From assembly GCA_019245455.1 (NCBI GenBank), contig JAFARM010000099.1, positions 1-11,717 of the forward strand: a DNA stretch of 11,717 bases, in the 5' to 3' direction. The stretch comes from Sphingomonadaceae bacterium (lineage in GTDB: Bacteria; Pseudomonadota; Alphaproteobacteria; Sphingomonadales; Sphingomonadaceae). The notes below the pieces were generated by a model that ran no database searches, was not told the DNA's origin, and was given only the letters and a program-made list of their open reading frames with translations. Each line of letters starts with the position of its first letter. The stretch's first letter is position 1. A program made the position numbers and the translations under genes. Positions 9,021-11,717 of this stretch are shown here, one piece after another.

Positions 9021-9126
9021 GTCATCCCCGCGAAAGCGGGGACCCATCTCCCGCTGTTCGCCCCCGTGTCCGACGCGCCACTGCGGCACGGTTTGGGAGA
9101 TGGGTCCCCGCATTCGCGGGGATGAC
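9021..9126. repeat. Paired palindromic repeats forming a 32-bp inverted repeat
   Basis: The arms 9021-9052 and 9095-9126 are reverse complements at 31 of 32 positions, with a 42-base spacer. Each arm also contains its own small palindrome (ccccgc/gcgggg). This head-to-head arrangement resembles paired REP units. It lies between the convergent ends of gyrA and the flavin operon, 14 bases from the stop at 9141, and would fold as a long hairpin in transcripts from either side, so a two-way terminator or mRNA-end stabiliser is likely. No transposase and no target-site duplication were seen. Confidence 0.88.
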
Positions 9127-9140
9127 GGCGTGATCGGGGC

Positions 9141-9584
9141 CTACCGCCGCTTCCCCGCCGCGGCGTGCCAAGCCAGCACCGCCGCCGCCGCCAGCCCGAC
9201 GCCCCAGTGGACGACGCTGACCGCCGCCCGCCACCCCTCGTCGCCGACATAATAGAGCCCGGCACCGGTCGCGGCGAGGAACAGCAGGCCAACCCCCGTC
9301 GCGATGCCGCTGACACGGTTGCGCCCGCTGGCCAGGCCGAGACGGACGTGGACCGGGATCATGGCCCCGCCGACCACCAGGAACGCGGCGGCGACCACGC
9401 CGTGGACGATGAGGGTCGGGTGCTCGGCGGGGTTCGGCTGCGGGCCGAAGTCGCCCTTCGCGGTGAGGAAGTCGTGGAGGATCAGCCAGGCGACGCCACT
9501 CGCCAGCAGCACCGCGCCACCGCCGTAGACGCTCGCCTCCTGCCAACGCGGCAGCCGCAGCGCGAGGTGCGGCCGCCGCTTCAC
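9141..9584 (-). CDS. Four-helix membrane protein, His-rich, last gene of the FMN-transfer operon
   Basis: A 147-residue inner-membrane protein with four predicted helices: ~18-38 (SVYGGGAVLLASGVAWLIL), ~57-79 (TLIVHGVVAAAFLVVGGAM), ~91-113 (VSGIATGVGLLFLAATGAGL) and ~119-142. Both ends of the chain are basic (VKRRP at the start, GKRR at the end). Histidines sit near the helix ends: His37; His61 and His79 bracketing helix 2; His126 and His140 in helix 4. That pattern would suit haem b ligation, as in small cytochrome-b-like membrane proteins, but this is inference. The GTG start at 9582-9584 overlaps the apbE stop (GTGA), with no Shine-Dalgarno sequence, so translation is probably coupled. Its place after apbE suggests it exchanges electrons with the flavinylated protein. 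I cannot assign a named family with confidence; a DUF4405-like fold is one option. Confidence 0.85.
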   Translation of the reverse strand: MKRRPHLALRLPRWQEASVYGGGAVLLASGVAWLILHDFLTAKGDFGPQPNPAEHPTLIVHGVVAAAFLVVGGAMIPVHVRLGLASGRNRVSGIATGVGLLFLAATGAGLYYVGDEGWRAAVSVVHWGVGLAAAAVLAWHAAAGKRR

Positions 9585-10390
9585 GCCGCGCACCGCCGCC
9601 GTTCGACGGCGACGACCTCGGCCCCGGCGGCGGCGAGGCAGGCGGCGGCGCGCGGGTGATCGGCGATGACGAGCTTTGCCAGCACGTCGGCGTCGCGGCA
9701 CGCTGGCGCGGCGACGGTGGCGCTGGTGAGCGCAGGTGCGCGATGGGGAAGGTGGGCGAAGTCGAGGCCGCTGCCGCCGCGCACCCCCGCGCTCGTCGCC
9801 AACGCGCTGTCGCGCAGCGCGATCGTGGCGACCGGCGCGCGGGTCAGCGGGTCGACAAGCGTCACCGGCCACGCCGCCCCGAACGCCGCCATGTCCCCGC
9901 CGGCGTTGACCAGCCCCGCGGCCGCGCCCGCATCGCGCAGCGCCGCCAGCGCTTGGTCGACGGCGAAGCCCTTGGCGATGCCGCCGAGGTCGAGCGCCAG
10001 CGGGCGGGCGAAGGCGATGCCGTCCTCCGTCACCGTCACGTCGCGCCACGTCGCCGCCGGATCGGGCGCGGGGTCGCCGGCGTGGACCGGCAGCCACCCC
10101 CTCGCGCGCTGCCGTCCCCCGATCGTCGGATCGAAGCCGCCGTCGCTCGCCTGCGCCCAGCGGAGCGCCGCTGCGACGACCTCTGCCGTCCATGGATCGA
10201 CCGCGACCGGTCGCCGGTGCGCCGACGCGTTGGCCCGGCCGAGGTCGCTCGCGGGGTCGTGCGCGCTCATCCGCGCATGGACGCGCGCCACCACGGCGAA
10301 AGCGGCGTCGATGGCGTTGGCGCGGTCGGCAGTGATCTCGACGAAGGTGCCGAGCAGCGGGCGGCAGCGGCGGATCACGTCGGTCGTCAC
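9581..10390 (-). CDS. apbE: FAD:protein FMN transferase (ApbE family), short form without signal peptide
   Basis: ApbE enzymes take FMN from FAD and attach it through a phosphoester bond to a Thr/Ser of a target protein. This 269-residue form has RRCRPLLGTFVEIT (7-20), MSAHDPASDLGRAN (41-54), GGFDPTIGG (84-92), the flavin-binding LDLGGIAKGFAVD (133-145), GLVNAGGDMAAF (159-170), ALATSAG (196-202) and a C-terminal TSATVAAPACRDADVLAK. Asp235 fits the Mg ligand, while the Thr expected four residues later is Lys239. Classical exported ApbE proteins are ~330-350 residues with a lipoprotein signal; this one begins directly at the catalytic domain. The start is GTG at 10388-10390 overlapping the FMN-binding gene stop (GTGA), and no upstream start is compatible with a signal sequence. 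The likely substrate is its operon neighbour. Confidence 0.94.
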   Translation of the reverse strand: MTTDVIRRCRPLLGTFVEITADRANAIDAAFAVVARVHARMSAHDPASDLGRANASAHRRPVAVDPWTAEVVAAALRWAQASDGGFDPTIGGRQRARGWLPVHAGDPAPDPAATWRDVTVTEDGIAFARPLALDLGGIAKGFAVDQALAALRDAGAAAGLVNAGGDMAAFGAAWPVTLVDPLTRAPVATIALRDSALATSAGVRGGSGLDFAHLPHRAPALTSATVAAPACRDADVLAKLVIADHPRAAACLAAAGAEVVAVERRRCAA

Positions 10391-10923
10391 CCCTTTGGCG
10401 CGAGCACCAGTTGCGCCGTCACCAGCAGCCGCTTGACGCCGTCGGTGACGTGCCGCGACGACAGGGTTGCGCCGCTGATGTTGCGGATGTCGTGATCGAG
10501 GACCATCGCCGACGCCGCCGTCTTGCCGGTGAACTGCGCCCGCCACGCGGGAGCGCGCACCTCGCCGCCGTAGACCTCGCGGTAGTCGAGGATCTCGATC
10601 CCCCTGACCGCGCCGGCGGCGTCGATGCCGACGGCGAAGGTGATGAACTCGTGCTTGCCGACGACCTCGTCGACGATGAACCATCCGGCGGATTTGCCGT
10701 CGGCGGCCGCGACCTTCCACGCCTTCAGCGCCGGCGACAGCGGCTTGACCCCGGCGGCCTTGGCGATCGCCTTGGCCTGGTCGGGCGTCAGCGTCCGCGG
10801 GTCGGGCGTCATCGCCGCCCCGGGGAAGATCGCCGCCTGCGCCTGCTCGACGGTCAGATAGGTCGTGGCATAGGCGGGGCTGACGACCGCCAGCGGCGCG
10901 ACGGCGAGAAGAAAGCGCTTCAT
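10387..10923 (-). CDS. Exported FMN-binding domain protein, probable covalent flavin carrier
   Basis: A 178-residue protein with a classical signal peptide (MKRFLLAVAPLAVVSPAYA, cleavage expected after residue 19), hence periplasmic. The C-terminal half is an FMN-binding domain of the NqrC/RnfG type: FITFAVGIDAAGAVRGIEIL (93-112), then DYREVYGGEVR, and SGATLSSRHVTDGVKRLL (150-167). SGATLSS closely matches the flavinylation motif of NqrC (SGATLTS), which makes Thr153 the predicted FMN attachment site. The N-terminal part contains a helical, Ala/Pro-rich segment (VEQAQAAIFPGAAMTPDPR). ATG overlaps the stop of the upstream beta-barrel gene (ATGA) and the 3' end overlaps apbE (GTGA). The modifying enzyme is therefore next door. 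It probably shuttles electrons in the periplasm; the donor and acceptor are not defined by the sequence. Confidence 0.94.
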   Translation of the reverse strand: MKRFLLAVAPLAVVSPAYATTYLTVEQAQAAIFPGAAMTPDPRTLTPDQAKAIAKAAGVKPLSPALKAWKVAAADGKSAGWFIVDEVVGKHEFITFAVGIDAAGAVRGIEILDYREVYGGEVRAPAWRAQFTGKTAASAMVLDHDIRNISGATLSSRHVTDGVKRLLVTAQLVLAPKG

Positions 10924-11717
10924 TTGAACGGGATCCCGACCTTGAAGGTGATTTCGTTGAGCTCGTGGCTGCGCAGGAACAGGTTGCCGCCGATGTTCCG
11001 GCCGTCGTCGTCATAGCCGGGATTGCCGGCGAACTGGCGCAGCCAGCCGAGCGTCACCCACGCCCGCCGCCCGCCGTAGTGGACGACGGGTCCGGCCCAG
11101 AACACCGAATGCTCGTGGGTGTCGAAGTTGCCGTATTCGTTGTGGTTCCTGAACTCGCCGCCGACGAACCAGTTCGGCGCGACGCGGTAGCTGACGCCGA
11201 TCTCGTTGTTCCAGTCGAGTTCGCTGTTGCGGTCGGGGCGGCCGGAGAAACGGATCGATTCGCCCTCCAGCGTCAGGTTGTAGACGGCGACCAGCCGGTC
11301 CTGGAGGAAGTTCTTCTGGACGATGACGCGGCCCTCGAGCTCGAAGGTGCCGCCGGCATAGGTCAGGCCGTTGTGCAGGTCGTGGAAGTCGTACGCCGGC
11401 TCGAGGTAGAAGGCGAGGCCCCAGCCGTTCTTCGACTTGTACGGGCTGATCGCGCGATAGATGAACTCGGTCGACACCGATTGCAGCGTGAAGTTGTGGC
11501 GGGTGAAGCCGGTCGCGCCGTTCGGGTCGTCGTCGTCGGGCGCACCGCTCGCGTTCATCCGGTTGGTGTTGACGTACAGCGCCGCCTGGAAGTTGTCGGT
11601 GACGCCGTATTCGAGCTCGGTGCGGAAGTCCTGCGCGTCATAATGGCCGAAGGCGCGGCCGTCGCGGTCGCGGACGAGCTGCTCGAACTCGAAGGTGCCC
11701 GCCGGGGTCAGGTCGGT
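10920..11717 (-). CDS. Outer-membrane beta-barrel-like protein, C-terminal 265 residues (5' end outside window)
   Basis: The frame is open to the window edge, so the true start and any signal peptide are missing; the ATG at 11556-11558 is internal. The visible sequence alternates polar and aromatic/hydrophobic residues in ~10-residue strands (FEFEQLVRDRDG, FRTELEYGVTDNFQAALYV, FTLQSVSTEFIYRAI, GLAFYLEPAYDF, FELEGRVIVQKNF, IGVSYRVAPNWFVGGEFRN, AWVTLGWLRQF), with Asp/Asn/Gly turns, and it ends ITFKVGIPFK. This is the pattern of an outer-membrane beta-barrel. It resembles proteins I recall under DUF6662, but that name is tentative. An Asp-rich loop (PDDDDPNG) could bind cations. As first visible gene of the operon it overlaps the FMN-binding gene by ATGA, so a functional tie to the flavin system is likely: a porin, a substrate channel or an electron-transfer partner. 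Confidence 0.8.
   Translation of the reverse strand, partial: TDLTPAGTFEFEQLVRDRDGRAFGHYDAQDFRTELEYGVTDNFQAALYVNTNRMNASGAPDDDDPNGATGFTRHNFTLQSVSTEFIYRAISPYKSKNGWGLAFYLEPAYDFHDLHNGLTYAGGTFELEGRVIVQKNFLQDRLVAVYNLTLEGESIRFSGRPDRNSELDWNNEIGVSYRVAPNWFVGGEFRNHNEYGNFDTHEHSVFWAGPVVHYGGRRAWVTLGWLRQFAGNPGYDDDGRNIGGNLFLRSHELNEITFKVGIPFK

Noticed and set aside
8894..9126. Possible CRISPR array
   Set aside because: The repeats are palindromic, vary in sequence, occur in both orientations, and the intervals share flanks instead of being unique spacers. No cas gene is present.
9021..9126. MITE or insertion-sequence remnant
   Set aside because: It has inverted arms, but no target-site duplication or transposase fragment was found; the arms are better explained as two head-to-head palindromic repeat units.
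9141..10193. A single 350-codon reading of the four-helix protein with a long Arg-rich N-terminus
   Set aside because: The N-terminal part is apbE read out of frame. The real start is the GTG at 9582-9584 that overlaps the apbE stop.

Overview
The window is a GC-rich (roughly 70% by eye) chromosomal segment of an alphaproteobacterium, most likely a sphingomonad. The support is the GyrA type (alphaproteobacterial C-terminal insertion), a folate-dependent TrmFO, and short GC-rich palindromic repeats of the 'gtcatccccgcgaaagcggg' kind, which I recall as common in sphingomonad genomes. The order-level assignment is inference from recognition; no database search was run. No rRNA, tRNA, CRISPR array, transposase or phage gene was seen.

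Layout. 1-312 is the 3' end of ettA (ribosome-associated ABC-F ATPase), converging on a Uma2-type nuclease gene (341-913, minus). Divergent from that are a degenerate squalene/phytoene-synthase-like gene (964-1656, plus) and a membrane-anchored EF-hand protein (1720-2223, plus). These converge on trmFO (2272-3678, minus). Palindromic repeats lie between and inside the two 3' ends, and the last ~20 residues of TrmFO are encoded by repeat DNA. Next, all on minus, come an unrecognised small protein (3928-4356), a short-chain dehydrogenase with a C-terminal hydrophobic tail (4482-5483), and a second unrecognised small protein (5582-5968). The two small proteins are diverged paralogues that share WPxGTW, DNVxR, WxPS and HYxV...LG motifs. 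Divergent from this block is gyrA (6118-8850, plus), which starts at TTG.

From the right edge leftwards on minus runs a tightly packed operon: an outer-membrane beta-barrel-like protein (partial, 10920-11717), an exported FMN-binding-domain protein (10387-10923), an ApbE-type FAD:protein FMN transferase (9581-10390) and a four-helix, histidine-rich membrane protein (9141-9584). All three junctions are 4-base ATGA/GTGA overlaps. The likely logic is that ApbE attaches FMN to Thr153 of the FMN-binding protein and the membrane protein exchanges electrons with it. The role of the beta-barrel is open. This operon is the best candidate for a little-described system in the window.

The 290-base space between the convergent gyrA and operon ends holds no gene. 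It contains several copies of a palindromic repeat, including a near-perfect 32-bp inverted pair and a run of 14 C.
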